From positions 1-64,000 of the forward strand of contig CACSJR010000014.1 in the NCBI GenBank assembly GCA_902706235.1: 64,000 nt of DNA, read 5' to 3'. Both the position numbers and the translations under genes were made by a program. Below are positions 11,138 through 20,336 of this stretch, in pieces. The notes under the pieces are model-generated. The model searched no databases, had not been told where the DNA came from, and worked only from the letters and a program-made list of their open reading frames with translations. How positions within the stretch are numbered: the first letter of the stretch is position 1; every line of letters begins with the position of its first letter. This DNA is from Citrobacter sp. 18056. Its GTDB lineage: Bacteria; Pseudomonadota; Gammaproteobacteria; Enterobacterales; Enterobacteriaceae.

Positions 11138-12547
11138 ATGGGAAGAAGAGCGCCTGTCGCATTATTGCTGGCATTCCACCTCTGTTCCATTCAGGTGTAT
11201 GCCGAGGATGAGCCACAATCCATCAGTTCTGAAGGACTGGCCAACGAGCAGGGTTTGCCTTCGCTCGATGGCTCCGCCGCTGAACTTCCCCTGAGTACCG
11301 CCGCACCCGGCACGCTGACGTTGGGCCACGCCGTGAGTCGCGCCGTAAACTGGCACCCGGCTATTCGGGAGGCTATCGGGAAACTGCTGACGCAAAACGA
11401 GCAGATTAACGTCGCCAAATCGAAATATTACCCGCAGGTGACCGCGGGCATGAACAATGGTTACAGCAACACCTACACCAACAACGGCTACAGCCCGTCG
11501 CTGGTGCTGTCTCTGTCGCAGATGCTGTACGACTTTGGCAAAGTCTCGAGCCAGGTCCGGGCCGAAACGGCCGGGGCCGCGCAGGAACAGGCCAACGTGC
11601 TGGTGAGCATTGATACCGTGGCGCACGATACCGCGTTAGCGATGGTGCAGGTGCAGTCCTGGCAGCAAATGGTCGACGCCGCCAAAGAACAACTCGATGC
11701 GCTCAACAGCATCGGCAAACTTACGCAACAGCGCAACGACGAAGGGGCCACCTCCCTTTCGGACGTGGTGCAAACCAACGCCCGTATCGAATCGGCGCGT
11801 TCGCAAATGGTGCAGTATCAGGCCAATCTCGACAGTGCGCAGGCCACGTTAATGACCATGCTCGGCTGGAATACGCTTAACGGGGTCAGCACGGAATTTC
11901 CGGTCAAGCTTAAACAAAGCTGCATGATGGCCAAACCGGAAGACCGCCTGGTGCCGTCGGTGCTGGCGGCCTGGGCACAGGCCAGCGCGGCGCAGGCAAA
12001 CCTGGATTACGCCAATGCGCAAATGACACCGACCATTTCGCTGGAGCCGTCCGTCCAGCATTACCTCAACGACAAATACCCCAGCAGTGAAGTGCTCGAT
12101 AAAACGCAGTATTCGACGTGGGTCAAAGTCGAAATGCCGATTTATCAGGGCGGAGGCCTCACGGCGCGACGTGATGCCGCCAGCCATGCGGTCCAGTCTG
12201 CGCAATCAACCATTCAGCGCACGCGGCTCGACGTGCGCCAGAAACTGCTGGAAGCGCGCAGCCAGTCGCTCAATCTTGCCAGCGCATTACAAATTCTGGG
12301 CCGCCAACAGCAGCTCAGCGAACGCACCCGCGAACTCTATCAGCAGCAGTATCTCGACCTCGGTTCTCGCCCATTATTGGATGTGCTCAACGCCGAACAG
12401 GAAGTTTATCAGGCACGCTTTGCAGAGCTGCAAACGCAAAGCCAACTCCATCAGCTTCAGCTTGACTGCCTCTACAACACCGGCACGATACGCCAGGCTT
12501 TTGGCTTAAATAATCGCAGCATCCAGTCCGTGGAGATCCAGCCATGA
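11138..12547 (+). CDS. bapB: TolC-family outer-membrane protein of the adhesin type I secretion system
   Basis: 469 residues starting MGRRAPVALLLAFHLCSI with a signal peptide ending near VYA. The body has the two-fold helical pattern of TolC/LapE outer-membrane efflux proteins: GHAVSRAVNWHPAIREA near the start, YPQVTAG, SLSQMLYDFGKV, and in the second half LEPSVQHYL, YQGGGL and LGSRPLLDVLNAEQEVYQARF. It should form the trimeric exit duct that the inner-membrane ATPase and adaptor dock onto. A GAAAGGGA Shine-Dalgarno-like run precedes the ATG, and the stop overlaps the next ATG (ATGA). The dedicated locus implies it serves the adhesin rather than general efflux. The symbol follows the Salmonella order bapA-B-C-D by analogy. 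Confidence 0.88.
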   Translation: MGRRAPVALLLAFHLCSIQVYAEDEPQSISSEGLANEQGLPSLDGSAAELPLSTAAPGTLTLGHAVSRAVNWHPAIREAIGKLLTQNEQINVAKSKYYPQVTAGMNNGYSNTYTNNGYSPSLVLSLSQMLYDFGKVSSQVRAETAGAAQEQANVLVSIDTVAHDTALAMVQVQSWQQMVDAAKEQLDALNSIGKLTQQRNDEGATSLSDVVQTNARIESARSQMVQYQANLDSAQATLMTMLGWNTLNGVSTEFPVKLKQSCMMAKPEDRLVPSVLAAWAQASAAQANLDYANAQMTPTISLEPSVQHYLNDKYPSSEVLDKTQYSTWVKVEMPIYQGGGLTARRDAASHAVQSAQSTIQRTRLDVRQKLLEARSQSLNLASALQILGRQQQLSERTRELYQQQYLDLGSRPLLDVLNAEQEVYQARFAELQTQSQLHQLQLDCLYNTGTIRQAFGLNNRSIQSVEIQP

Positions 12548-14736
12548 CCCGTGCCGCTCCTCCTGTTGAAGAACTCATAAGCGACCGCGCCCTCAGCAAC
12601 TGGGCGCTGGCTATCGGTCACGTAGCGGCCCACTATCGGGTGGTTTGTTCGCCTGGTGCGATTCAGGCCAACGCCCCGTGGTTTAAAGGCAAAACGCACA
12701 CCCCTGCCCTGACGCAGCTCTCGCGTCAGGCCGGGCTGTCGTTCCATCAGCTCACCCTCAACGAACACGCGTTCAGCCAATGGCGACTGCCGGTGGTGGC
12801 GGAACTTGCAGACGGTCAACTGGCGGTAATAGAGCACTTCAACGGCGAGGATGCGGTCGACGTGTTCATGATTGACCACGACGGGGAAAGCAACCGCGTG
12901 GTCGCCAGCGAATTGTTATCCTCGGTGAAATACGTCGCCGCTCTGCGCCCGCTGTCGGCGCTCAAAGACAGCCGCGTCGACGCCTACGTATCCCGCTTCA
13001 GCCCCGACTGGATGAAAGGGTTAGTGTTGCAGGATCTTCGCCCGTACATCCCGGTGATGATCGCCGCGTTTCTGGTTAACGTGCTGTCACTCGCCGGGAT
13101 CGTCTTTTCGATGCAGGTGTATGACCGGGTGATCCCGGCGCAGTCTTACCCGACGCTGTACGTGCTGGCGACCGGGGTACTGATTTCCGTGATCTTTGGT
13201 TTTCTGCTGCGTGAAGCGCGCACGCACATCATGGACGTGCTCGGCAAACGCGCCGACATGCGAATTTCCGACCGGGTATTCAGCCACGCTCTGCGGCTGC
13301 GTAACAGCGCGGTGCCCCGCTCCACCGGCAGTTTCATTTCCCAGCTGCGCGAGCTGGAGCAGATCCGCGAAATGATCACCTCATCCACGCTCTCGACACT
13401 GGTCGATCTGCCGTTCTTTTTCCTGTTCGTTATTGTGCTCGGGATAATCGCCCCGCAGCTGTCATGGATTGCTCCGATTGCCGCGGTACTGATGGTGCTG
13501 CCCGGCCTGCTGCTACAGAAAAAACTCGCCGTTCTCGCCAACCAGTCAGCGCACGAATCGACCCTGCGCAACGCGGTTCTGGTGGAAAGCGTGCAAGGGC
13601 TGGAAGACATCAAACTGATGCAGGCGGAGAACCGTTTTTTGCAACAGTGGAACAGCTACATTCGCATCACCGGTGAATCCGGGTTGCGCACCCGCAAAGT
13701 GACCCAGGGGCTGATTGGCTGGGGAATGTCGGTGCAAAGCCTGGTCTACGCGGCGGTGATTTTATTCGGCGCGCCGCTGGTGATTGAAGGCACGCTGACC
13801 ACCGGTTCGGTGGTTGCCGCATCGATGCTGGCCTCGCGCATGATTGCGCCCATGGCCGGGCTGTGCGGCGTGCTGGCCCGCTGGCAGCAGGTAAAAGCCG
13901 CGAAAACCGGGCTCGACAGCATCATGCAGCTGCCGACTGAAACGCAGCGCGACGAAACGCTGGTGCATCAGGAGATTTTCCACGGTCACTACGTGTTTGA
14001 GAACGCGCATTTCCGCTATCACCACGAAGATCAGCGCGTGCCGCTGCGCATTTCACGCCTCGAAATTCTGCCGGGCGAGCGCGTGGCCCTGCTTGGGCGC
14101 AACGGCGCGGGCAAATCCACGCTGCTGCAAGCGCTGGCGGGCGGCGTCGATATCGTCAACGGCGATCTGCGGCTTGACAATCTCAGCATCTCGCAAATCG
14201 ACATGGCCGACCTGCGGCGCAACATCGGTTTTCTCAGCCAGAACGCGCGGCTTTTTTTCGGCACGCTGCGCGAAAACCTGACCCTCGGCGCACCGCACGC
14301 CAGCGATGAAGCGGTGTTTGAAGTGCTGGAAATTTGCGGCGCCGACAGCTTCGTTAAGCGTCTGCCGAAGGGGCTGGACCATCCGATAATGGAAGGCGGC
14401 AACGGGCTTTCCGGCGGTCAGCGTCAGGCGATTTTGCTGGCGCGTATGCTGCTGCGCTCGCCGAATATCGTCCTGCTCGACGAGCCAAGCGCGTCGCTGG
14501 ATGAACACACCGAACGCGAGTTTATCCAGCGGCTGGGTAACTGGCTTGGCAACCGGACGCTGATTGTCGCAACTCACCGCGTGCCGATGCTGGAACTGGT
14601 GGAACGCGTAGTGGTGCTTAAAGAAGGCCAGCTGGTGATGGACGCGCCAAAAGCGCAGGCGATGAACAACAACCGTTCGCCGGTTCCGGCGGCGGCCAGC
14701 GGACGGGGGTGGAACAATGAAAACCAATCAGCGTGA
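12544..14736 (+). CDS. bapC: Type I secretion ABC transporter (permease-ATPase), LapB/BapC-like
   Basis: 730 residues. Residues 1 to about 140 form a C39-peptidase-like domain in which I see no catalytic cysteine in the usual place, as in LapB/HlyB-type exporters that use it to hold unfolded substrate. Next come membrane helices (for example PYIPVMIAAFLVNVLSLAGIVF, shown here only as landmarks) and a C-terminal ATPase with Walker A GRNGAGKST, signature LSGGQRQ, Walker B IVLLDEPSASLD and the H-loop ATHR. The start overlaps the outer-membrane gene by 4 bases and the end overlaps the adaptor gene by 20, indicating translational coupling. It should energise export of the adhesin through the TolC-like duct. 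Confidence 0.9.
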   Translation: MTRAAPPVEELISDRALSNWALAIGHVAAHYRVVCSPGAIQANAPWFKGKTHTPALTQLSRQAGLSFHQLTLNEHAFSQWRLPVVAELADGQLAVIEHFNGEDAVDVFMIDHDGESNRVVASELLSSVKYVAALRPLSALKDSRVDAYVSRFSPDWMKGLVLQDLRPYIPVMIAAFLVNVLSLAGIVFSMQVYDRVIPAQSYPTLYVLATGVLISVIFGFLLREARTHIMDVLGKRADMRISDRVFSHALRLRNSAVPRSTGSFISQLRELEQIREMITSSTLSTLVDLPFFFLFVIVLGIIAPQLSWIAPIAAVLMVLPGLLLQKKLAVLANQSAHESTLRNAVLVESVQGLEDIKLMQAENRFLQQWNSYIRITGESGLRTRKVTQGLIGWGMSVQSLVYAAVILFGAPLVIEGTLTTGSVVAASMLASRMIAPMAGLCGVLARWQQVKAAKTGLDSIMQLPTETQRDETLVHQEIFHGHYVFENAHFRYHHEDQRVPLRISRLEILPGERVALLGRNGAGKSTLLQALAGGVDIVNGDLRLDNLSISQIDMADLRRNIGFLSQNARLFFGTLRENLTLGAPHASDEAVFEVLEICGADSFVKRLPKGLDHPIMEGGNGLSGGQRQAILLARMLLRSPNIVLLDEPSASLDEHTEREFIQRLGNWLGNRTLIVATHRVPMLELVERVVVLKEGQLVMDAPKAQAMNNNRSPVPAAASGRGWNNENQSA

Positions 14737-15907
14737 CATCGCCATGGACGATCTGGATATTCGTCGGGAGAACGAGTTTTCCGGCGCCAGTAAAATCGTC
14801 CTGCTCTCCGCCGTACTGTTTCTGATCCTCGCCGTATGGGCGTGGTTTGGCCAACTGGATGAAGTCTCTACCGGCACCGGGAAGGTGATCCCCAGCTCGC
14901 GTGAACAGGTTTTACAGTCGCTCGACGGCGGGATCCTCACCGAACTGATGGTTCACGAAGGCGACAAAGTACAGGCGGGCCAGGTGGTGGCGCGGCTGGA
15001 CCCGACGCGATCGGAATCTAACGTTGGCGAAAGTGCCGCCCGCTACCGCGCATCGCTGGCCTCCAGCGTGCGTCTGAATGCGGAAGTGAATGACCTGCCG
15101 CTCAAGTTTCCCGACTCACTGAAAGCCTGGCCGGACCTTATCGCCTCCGAAACGCGGCTGTATAAATCCCGCCGCGCGCAGCTCACCGATTCTCAGGCGG
15201 ATTTGCAGGACGCCTTAAATTCCGTCAACAAAGAACTGGCGATCACCCAGCGCCTTGAACGGAGCGGTGCCGCGAGCCATGTGGAAGTGCTGCGGTTGCA
15301 GCGGGAAAAAAGCGATCTCGGCCTGAAAATCACCGACCTGCGCTCGCAGTATTACGTGCAGGCGCGCGAGGCGTTGTCGAAAGCCAATGCCGAAGTGGAC
15401 ATGCTCTCGTCGATCATCAAAGGGCGCGAAGATTCTGTAACCCGCATGACGGTGCGATCGCCGATGCGTGGGATCGTAAAAAATATCCAGGTGACGACGA
15501 TCGGCGGCGTTATCCCGCCGAACGGTGAAATGATGGAGATAGTCCCCGTAGACGATCACCTGCTGATCGAAGCCCGACTTTCGCCGCGCGACATCGCGTT
15601 TATCCACCCCGGACAGCGGGCGCTGGTCAAAATCACCGCCTACGATTACGCCATTTACGGCGGCATCGAAGGCACAGTGGAGACCATCTCGCCGGACACC
15701 ATCCAGGACAAAGTAAAACCAGAAATCGTGTATTACCGGGTATTTATCCGCACCCATCAGGACTATCTGGTAAACAAACGCGGCCACAAATTTTCGATAT
15801 CACCGGGGATGGTCGCCAGCGTCGACATCAAAACCGGCGAGAAAACCGTCATGGATTACCTGATTAAACCGTTCAACCGCGCGAAAGAGGCGCTGCGTGA
15901 GCGATAA
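14717..15907 (+). CDS. bapD: HlyD-family membrane fusion protein of the adhesin secretion system
   Basis: 396 residues with a short cytoplasmic N-terminus, one transmembrane helix (KIVLLSAVLFLILAVWAWFG), the HlyD signature GTGKVIPSSREQVLQSLDGGIL, a lipoyl-like half (VHEGDKVQAGQVVARLDP), a coiled-coil hairpin over roughly residues 90-240, and the second half motif VRSPMRGIVKNIQVTTIGGVI. It bridges the ATPase and the outer-membrane duct across the periplasm. It is the last gene of the operon and begins inside the ATPase gene. Ssr RNA transcription starts about 60 bases after its stop. Confidence 0.92.
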   Translation: MKTNQRDIAMDDLDIRRENEFSGASKIVLLSAVLFLILAVWAWFGQLDEVSTGTGKVIPSSREQVLQSLDGGILTELMVHEGDKVQAGQVVARLDPTRSESNVGESAARYRASLASSVRLNAEVNDLPLKFPDSLKAWPDLIASETRLYKSRRAQLTDSQADLQDALNSVNKELAITQRLERSGAASHVEVLRLQREKSDLGLKITDLRSQYYVQAREALSKANAEVDMLSSIIKGREDSVTRMTVRSPMRGIVKNIQVTTIGGVIPPNGEMMEIVPVDDHLLIEARLSPRDIAFIHPGQRALVKITAYDYAIYGGIEGTVETISPDTIQDKVKPEIVYYRVFIRTHQDYLVNKRGHKFSISPGMVASVDIKTGEKTVMDYLIKPFNRAKEALRER

Positions 15908-15950
15908 GTGAGCGTTTACGCGGGTTATAGCGGTGGTATTTAGCCTGGCA

Positions 15951-15963
15951 GGTCTGTTATACT
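15951..15963 (+). promoter_or_regulatory. ssrA promoter (extended -10)
   Basis: TGTTATACT at 15955-15963 is an extended -10 (TG-N-TATACT). Transcription would begin near 15970, a few bases before the mature tmRNA 5' end, which RNase P normally makes. No good -35 is visible. Confidence 0.6.
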
Positions 15964-15977
15964 GACTGGAACACATT

Positions 15978-16340
15978 GGGGCTGATTCTGGATTCGACGG
16001 GATTTGCGAAACCCAAGGTGCATGCCGAGGGGCGGTTTGCCTCGTAAAAAGCCGCAAAAAAATAGTCGCAAACGACGAAAACTACGCTTTAGCAGCTTAA
16101 TAACCTGCTAAGAGCCCTCTCTCCCTAGCTTCCGCTCTTAAGACGGGGATCAAGAGAGGTCAAAACCAAAAGAGATCGCGTGGACATCCTGCCTGGGGTG
16201 AAATCGCTAAAACTAATCAGGCTAGTCTGGTAGTGGCGTGTCTGTCCGCAGCTGCCCGGCGAATGTAAAGACTGACTAAGCATGTAGTACCGAGGATGTA
16301 GGAATTTCGGACGGGGGTTCAAATCCCCCCAGCTCCACCA
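15978..16340 (+). ncRNA. ssrA: Transfer-messenger RNA (tmRNA)
   Basis: A 363-base gene starting GGGGCTGATTCTGGATTCG and ending in CCAGCTCCACCA with an encoded CCA, the same length as E. coli tmRNA. The resume codon GCA is at 16068 and the tag frame reads ANDENYALAA with TAA at 16098-16100. tmRNA with SmpB and alanine rescues ribosomes stalled on broken mRNAs and tags the product for ClpXP. The 3' end is the integration site of the downstream satellite: the integrase gene points away from it, and an imperfect copy of the 3' end lies at 28377. The gene is left intact by the insertion. Confidence 0.99.
16318..16340 (+). other. attL of the satellite (3' end of ssrA)
   Basis: The T-arm/acceptor end of tmRNA (TTCAAATCCCCCCAGCTCC..) recurs imperfectly at 28377-28396, 15 of 20 positions matching by eye, with CCCCCAGC identical. 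The bases between the two copies are the integrated element. The exact crossover cannot be placed from one sequence. Confidence 0.7.
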
Positions 16341-16374
16341 AATAATGATCCGGATGTGTCCGGTGAAGTACAGA

Positions 16375-16407
16375 AAGCCCGTATGGCACAAGCCCTACGG
16401 GCTTTTT
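16375..16407 (+). terminator. Terminator behind ssrA, on the element side
   Basis: AAGCCCGTA (16375-16383) pairs with TACGGGCTT (16396-16404), followed by a T-run. A related hairpin with the same flanks (GAAAGCCCG..CGGGCTTTTTTGTG) stands beyond attR at 28439, so the element seems to bring a replacement terminator for the gene it splits from its own. Confidence 0.85.
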
Positions 16408-16451
16408 TGTGTCTGTCGTTGTCCGAGAACATCCGGCTAAATCCAGTGATT

Positions 16452-16505
16452 ATTGGTATACGTTTAGGTATACGGTAGGATGTATACCTAAAAGCGTATA
16501 CCAAT
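16452..16505. repeat. GTATAC inverted-repeat array upstream of the integrase
   Basis: A 22-bp arm (16452-16473, core TTGGTATAC..GGTATAC) is followed after 8 bp by a near-perfect inverted 24-bp arm (16482-16505, ending GCGTATACCAAT). The 22-bp arm recurs exactly, in direct orientation, at 28301-28322 near attR. The placement between attL and the integrase start suits arm-type integrase or excisionase sites and autoregulation of the integrase. That role is inferred. Confidence 0.75.
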
Positions 16506-16524
16506 TCATGAAGGAGCGGCCACA

Positions 16525-17727
16525 GTGGCACGGACAACACGCCCCCTGACCAACACCGAAGTTCTGCGCGCTAAAGCGTTAGAGAAGGATCTAACGCTGC
16601 ATGATGGCGATGGGCTTTTCCTGATAGTGAAAACCAGCGGAAAAAAGCTCTGGCGTTTCCGTTATCAACGTCCGGTAACAAAGCAGCGAACAATGATGGG
16701 ACTCGGTGCCTTCCCCGCCCTTTCGCTTGCTGATGCCCGAGGGTTGAGAGCGGATTACCTTGCCTTATTAGCCAACGGAATCGACCCACAGATTCAGGCC
16801 GAAGTTGCAGAGGAGCAGCAGCAAATCGCTCTGGACAGTATTTTTTCAACGGTCGCCGCTAACTGGTTCAAGCTAAAAAGCAAAAGTGTTACCCCTGATT
16901 ACGCAAAAGACATTTGGCGCTCACTGGAGAAAGACATATTTCCTGCCATCGGTGAGATCCCTGTTCAGCAAATCAAAGCCCGAACACTTGTTGAAGCCCT
17001 TGAGCCAATCAAAGCACGTGGGGCGCTAGAGACTGTCCGTCGTCTGGTGCAGCGCATTAACGAGATAATGATTTATGCCGTTAACACGGGTCTGATTGAT
17101 GCGAATCCGGCTTCAGGTGTTGGCATGGCTTTTGAGAAGCCCAAAAAACAAAACATGCCGACACTGCGGCCAGAGGAATTGCCAAAGCTGATGCGTTCTC
17201 TAGTCATGTCAAATCTATCTGTTCCGACCCGTTGTCTTATTGAGTGGCAGCTCCTGACCCTTGTGCGCCCTTCTGAGGCTTCCGGTGCTCGATGGGCAGA
17301 GATCGATCTCGGTGCCAAACTCTGGACGATTCCAGCCGAACGGATGAAGGCTAAACGAGAACACATGGTTCCTTTATCACATCAGGCTTTAGATATTTTG
17401 GAAGTGATGAAGCCCATCAGTGCTCATCGTGAACATATTTTTCCCAGCAGAAATGACCCTAAGCAACCAATGAACAGCCAGACTGCAAATGCCGCACTTA
17501 AACGTATTGGATATGGTGGGAAGTTAGTTGCTCATGGGTTAAGGTCAATTGCGAGTACAGCGATGAATGAAGCAGGGATGAATGCGGACGTCATTGAGTC
17601 AGCATTAGCGCACACCGATAAGAATGAAGTACGAAGAGCTTATAATCGTTCAATTTATCTTGAACAAAGGATAGATCTAATGGGTTGGTGGGGGAATTAC
17701 GTTAAGTCACTATCAATTAATAACTAA
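16525..17727 (+). CDS. int: P4-type tyrosine integrase
   Basis: 400 residues with a GTG start 8 bases after AAGGAG (16511-16516); the ATG at 16508 is out of frame. An N-terminal DUF4102-type domain (TLHDGDGLFLIVKTSGKKLWRFRY, LGAFPALSLADAR) is followed by the catalytic domain: Arg in LVRPSEASGARW, the H-x-x-R box HGLRSIAS, and the tyrosine in AYNRSIYLEQR. It cuts and joins att sites by tyrosine recombination. It lies directly after its target gene ssrA, transcribed away from it, the usual layout of P4-family and CP4-57-like elements. Arm-like repeats overlap its promoter, so it probably controls its own expression. Confidence 0.96.
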   Translation: MARTTRPLTNTEVLRAKALEKDLTLHDGDGLFLIVKTSGKKLWRFRYQRPVTKQRTMMGLGAFPALSLADARGLRADYLALLANGIDPQIQAEVAEEQQQIALDSIFSTVAANWFKLKSKSVTPDYAKDIWRSLEKDIFPAIGEIPVQQIKARTLVEALEPIKARGALETVRRLVQRINEIMIYAVNTGLIDANPASGVGMAFEKPKKQNMPTLRPEELPKLMRSLVMSNLSVPTRCLIEWQLLTLVRPSEASGARWAEIDLGAKLWTIPAERMKAKREHMVPLSHQALDILEVMKPISAHREHIFPSRNDPKQPMNSQTANAALKRIGYGGKLVAHGLRSIASTAMNEAGMNADVIESALAHTDKNEVRRAYNRSIYLEQRIDLMGWWGNYVKSLSINN

Positions 17728-17751
17728 AACATAATAAAAAGGAGTATGGAA

Positions 17752-19983
17752 ATGTATAATTCATTTGTTACAACCAAAGTGCGGCCCATTCGGAAATTAT
17801 TTATCATCGAAGATGATCATGAAGTATTCCTGTCAATATTCATGTCGTTAATGCAAGATATTGATGGCATTTTAAATTTAATTTTAAAATCTGATGACTT
17901 ATTGTTTTCTGAGATAAATAAGGCACTTGTTGATAACTATGATCCTGATGTTATACTCAACTATTCTAGCCTTGAAGATAAAACCATTTCAGAATTTTTT
18001 AATGCTATAACCTACAATTCTAAATCAACTAACTATAATTTACTTAATTTTTGCTCTCCAATTTTCACTTTCTCTAGCACGCCATACTTAGCCACAAAAG
18101 ACCCAACATTAATACCTAGCAACGTTTATGCATCATCAAATGTTGAATTTACCGCCAAATCACTATTCCTCGCTTTAAACTTCGGTGTAATAGACAAAAG
18201 AAATTATGTTCACATGAAGAGAATGCCATCCATTTTCCAAGATGTGACCATTTCATGCATAGACGATGCCAACAAAATAAAATCAAATATATTTGAAAAC
18301 AAAACAAAGTATCATAATTTAACCAACGCCCTAGGCTCCGCATATACCTCATCAAGTGTCTATGACAAGAATCATAATAGCAAAGGTTTTTTTGCAGATA
18401 AAGATAAGGATTATCTGTTTATCTCAAGCTCGTCTGACTTCAATTTCATTCTTTACTTTTGGAACACCAGAAATAACTATAACTATGCTAAATTAGCTTG
18501 GTTACCACTCGAGGAAGTTGAGAAGCATAAGGAGATAATATCTAATGACACTGTATTGGTCGTAAGTAATGAAAAAGTAATAACTAAATTACCGTCCGAT
18601 TTTTCAAACAACGAATATATTGTTGCTGACAAATATTACTTTCCAAGCAATAAAGAAAGATGGATAAATTTTGAACACAACCAATATCTTACAGACCCAT
18701 CGGACATCAAAACACTAACACACCCTAATGAAAAGACATTCGCTGATATAGGCTTTGGGGGTGGATTTGCTTTTGAAATTAGAGGATTGGAAGAACTATC
18801 TTACCCCAAAAAATACTTTTTAGGTGATTGCTTTTCTGATAGGCTCGTAGATAATTCAATATTCCCGTACTACTTTACACGTTTATCCAACAAGGGATTA
18901 TCTAAGTACTTCAAACATTTTTCTCCTTACAGAACATCAGGAATAACTGAAACATTCAAGCTACCTTCATTTGTTAATTTATTGAATTCACATTTCCATC
19001 ATTATAACCTCACCTTAAAGCAAACAACAAAAACATTTATTTTAGAGCAGTTAATACAACTACTCGGTGGAGTTAATAACGCCAGTTTAATTAGTGACAA
19101 AAAAACATTTGATTTATTAGTATCGCTAACCCCTCATACAAGGACAGAACGACTTGTTCAAAAGGCATTTCCTAAACTTGAAGACAATATTTCACAAGAT
19201 GACTTGATTTCTTACATTGGCACTTTAAAAGAACGAGGCGATATATCGTTATCTACCACCATTATCCCTCTGGAAAGCATAGAGAATAAGTTAAAAGAAA
19301 AAAGCACATCACCTGCTATCTATCAAGGGAAGTTGCAAAAACTATATAATGCAAACATTTTATTAAGAGGGAAATATTTCCAATGTGCGCATTGCTCAGC
19401 AATGCTATGGTTCCCCCTGGAAACCTTACAACGGATAAACCATTGCGTCGAATGTGGAAACATGATCAACATACCTTTATTCGATAATGGAAAAGTACTA
19501 AACGACCACTATAAGTTAAATCAACTAGTAGCCCGAGCAGTAGACCAAGGTCAGTTAGCTACTTTATTATTAATAAATTACATTAATAAGCAAGGATATA
19601 ACCATTTTAGTTATGAATCCAACTATGAAATATTTAAAGAAGCAAAACTAATATCCGACATCGATGTTTTTGTGAAGATTGGTCATAAATTGGGTCTATG
19701 CGAATGCAAGTCCAATGCTACATTCAGCACTAAGCAAATCGACGAACTACTCAAGATAGCCGCACTCGTGAATTGTGACTTTATAATGCTATCTTGTCTC
19801 CTCAGCAAGGATGATGAGCGAATCATTAAAACAATGGAGTATCTTAATGGTAAAGTACTAGATATCCCAGTATTCATCGTAACTGGAAACGAACTTTTTG
19901 CTGAAAAACCAGTTCGAATATATAAATACTTTGAAATAAACTTCGGAATCAATGATTTTGAAAAAGGGCCAATACTTTTATGA
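17752..19983 (+). CDS. Satellite cargo protein 1: zinc ribbon plus PD-(D/E)xK-like nuclease, unrecognised family
   Basis: I do not recognise this protein. The start at 17752 gives 743 residues and lies 7 bases after AAGGAG (17739-17744); the ATG at 17746 is too close to it. Residues 1-540 match nothing I know. A Cys4 zinc ribbon follows at C545/C548 and C565/C568. The C-terminus holds a PD-(D/E)xK-like core: D638 (in SDIDVFVKI), E651 and K653 (in LCECKS), with the downstream helix KQIDELLKIAALVNCDF. This suggests a metal-dependent nuclease; activity is inferred. The gene is strongly AT-rich with rare codons, unlike its neighbours. It starts 25 bases after the integrase stop, probably cotranscribed, in the interval between int and cos where phage P4 keeps gop, beta and cII. 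That is a known cargo position, so an anti-phage role is plausible but unproven. Confidence 0.8.
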   Translation: MYNSFVTTKVRPIRKLFIIEDDHEVFLSIFMSLMQDIDGILNLILKSDDLLFSEINKALVDNYDPDVILNYSSLEDKTISEFFNAITYNSKSTNYNLLNFCSPIFTFSSTPYLATKDPTLIPSNVYASSNVEFTAKSLFLALNFGVIDKRNYVHMKRMPSIFQDVTISCIDDANKIKSNIFENKTKYHNLTNALGSAYTSSSVYDKNHNSKGFFADKDKDYLFISSSSDFNFILYFWNTRNNYNYAKLAWLPLEEVEKHKEIISNDTVLVVSNEKVITKLPSDFSNNEYIVADKYYFPSNKERWINFEHNQYLTDPSDIKTLTHPNEKTFADIGFGGGFAFEIRGLEELSYPKKYFLGDCFSDRLVDNSIFPYYFTRLSNKGLSKYFKHFSPYRTSGITETFKLPSFVNLLNSHFHHYNLTLKQTTKTFILEQLIQLLGGVNNASLISDKKTFDLLVSLTPHTRTERLVQKAFPKLEDNISQDDLISYIGTLKERGDISLSTTIIPLESIENKLKEKSTSPAIYQGKLQKLYNANILLRGKYFQCAHCSAMLWFPLETLQRINHCVECGNMINIPLFDNGKVLNDHYKLNQLVARAVDQGQLATLLLINYINKQGYNHFSYESNYEIFKEAKLISDIDVFVKIGHKLGLCECKSNATFSTKQIDELLKIAALVNCDFIMLSCLLSKDDERIIKTMEYLNGKVLDIPVFIVTGNELFAEKPVRIYKYFEINFGINDFEKGPILL

Positions 19984-20144
19984 AGTTTGCGACTGAAAGA
20001 GCTAAAATAAACATCTGCAACATAGTTTTATGTTAATTCAGATGAAAACCTTGACTCTTTTTCTGAAATTAACGCAATTCAGCCAGTCACAACCATCACC
20101 AAATTTGGATGAAAAAAATAATTTAGCTCTGTAGGCAGCGCGCA

Positions 20145-20163
20145 ATGCTCTCCCCGCCACGCC
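20145..20163 (-). other. cos: cos packaging site of P2/P4 type
   Basis: On the minus strand the sequence reads GGCGTGGCGGGGAGAGCAT, very close to the 19-base cohesive-end core of P2-family phages (GGCG.GGCGGGGAAAGCA). It lies between cargo 1 and psu, the P4 position. It implies packaging into capsids of a P2-like helper. The rest of 19984-20336 holds no gene I can support. Confidence 0.8.
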
Positions 20164-20263
20164 TGCCCGCTTAATGGGCCGCTTTTAATGCAGGTGCAAA
20201 GGTGGTCTCAGGCCGCGCCACGACTGGCGCTGGTCTGGCATGCCGGAGCGAGAAAACGCATGC

Positions 20264-20290
20264 AAAACCATGCACCTTATGGATGCATGG
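20264..20290 (-). terminator. Probable terminator of the psu-delta-sid operon
   Basis: On the minus strand CCATGCATCC (20290-20281) pairs with GGTGCATGG (20276-20268) with one bulge, followed by TTTT. It lies about 50 bases beyond the psu stop, before cos. Confidence 0.45.
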
Positions 20291-20336
20291 CTTATTTCGT
20301 TAAAAATAGCGGGATTTACGGGGATTTTTTGACAGG

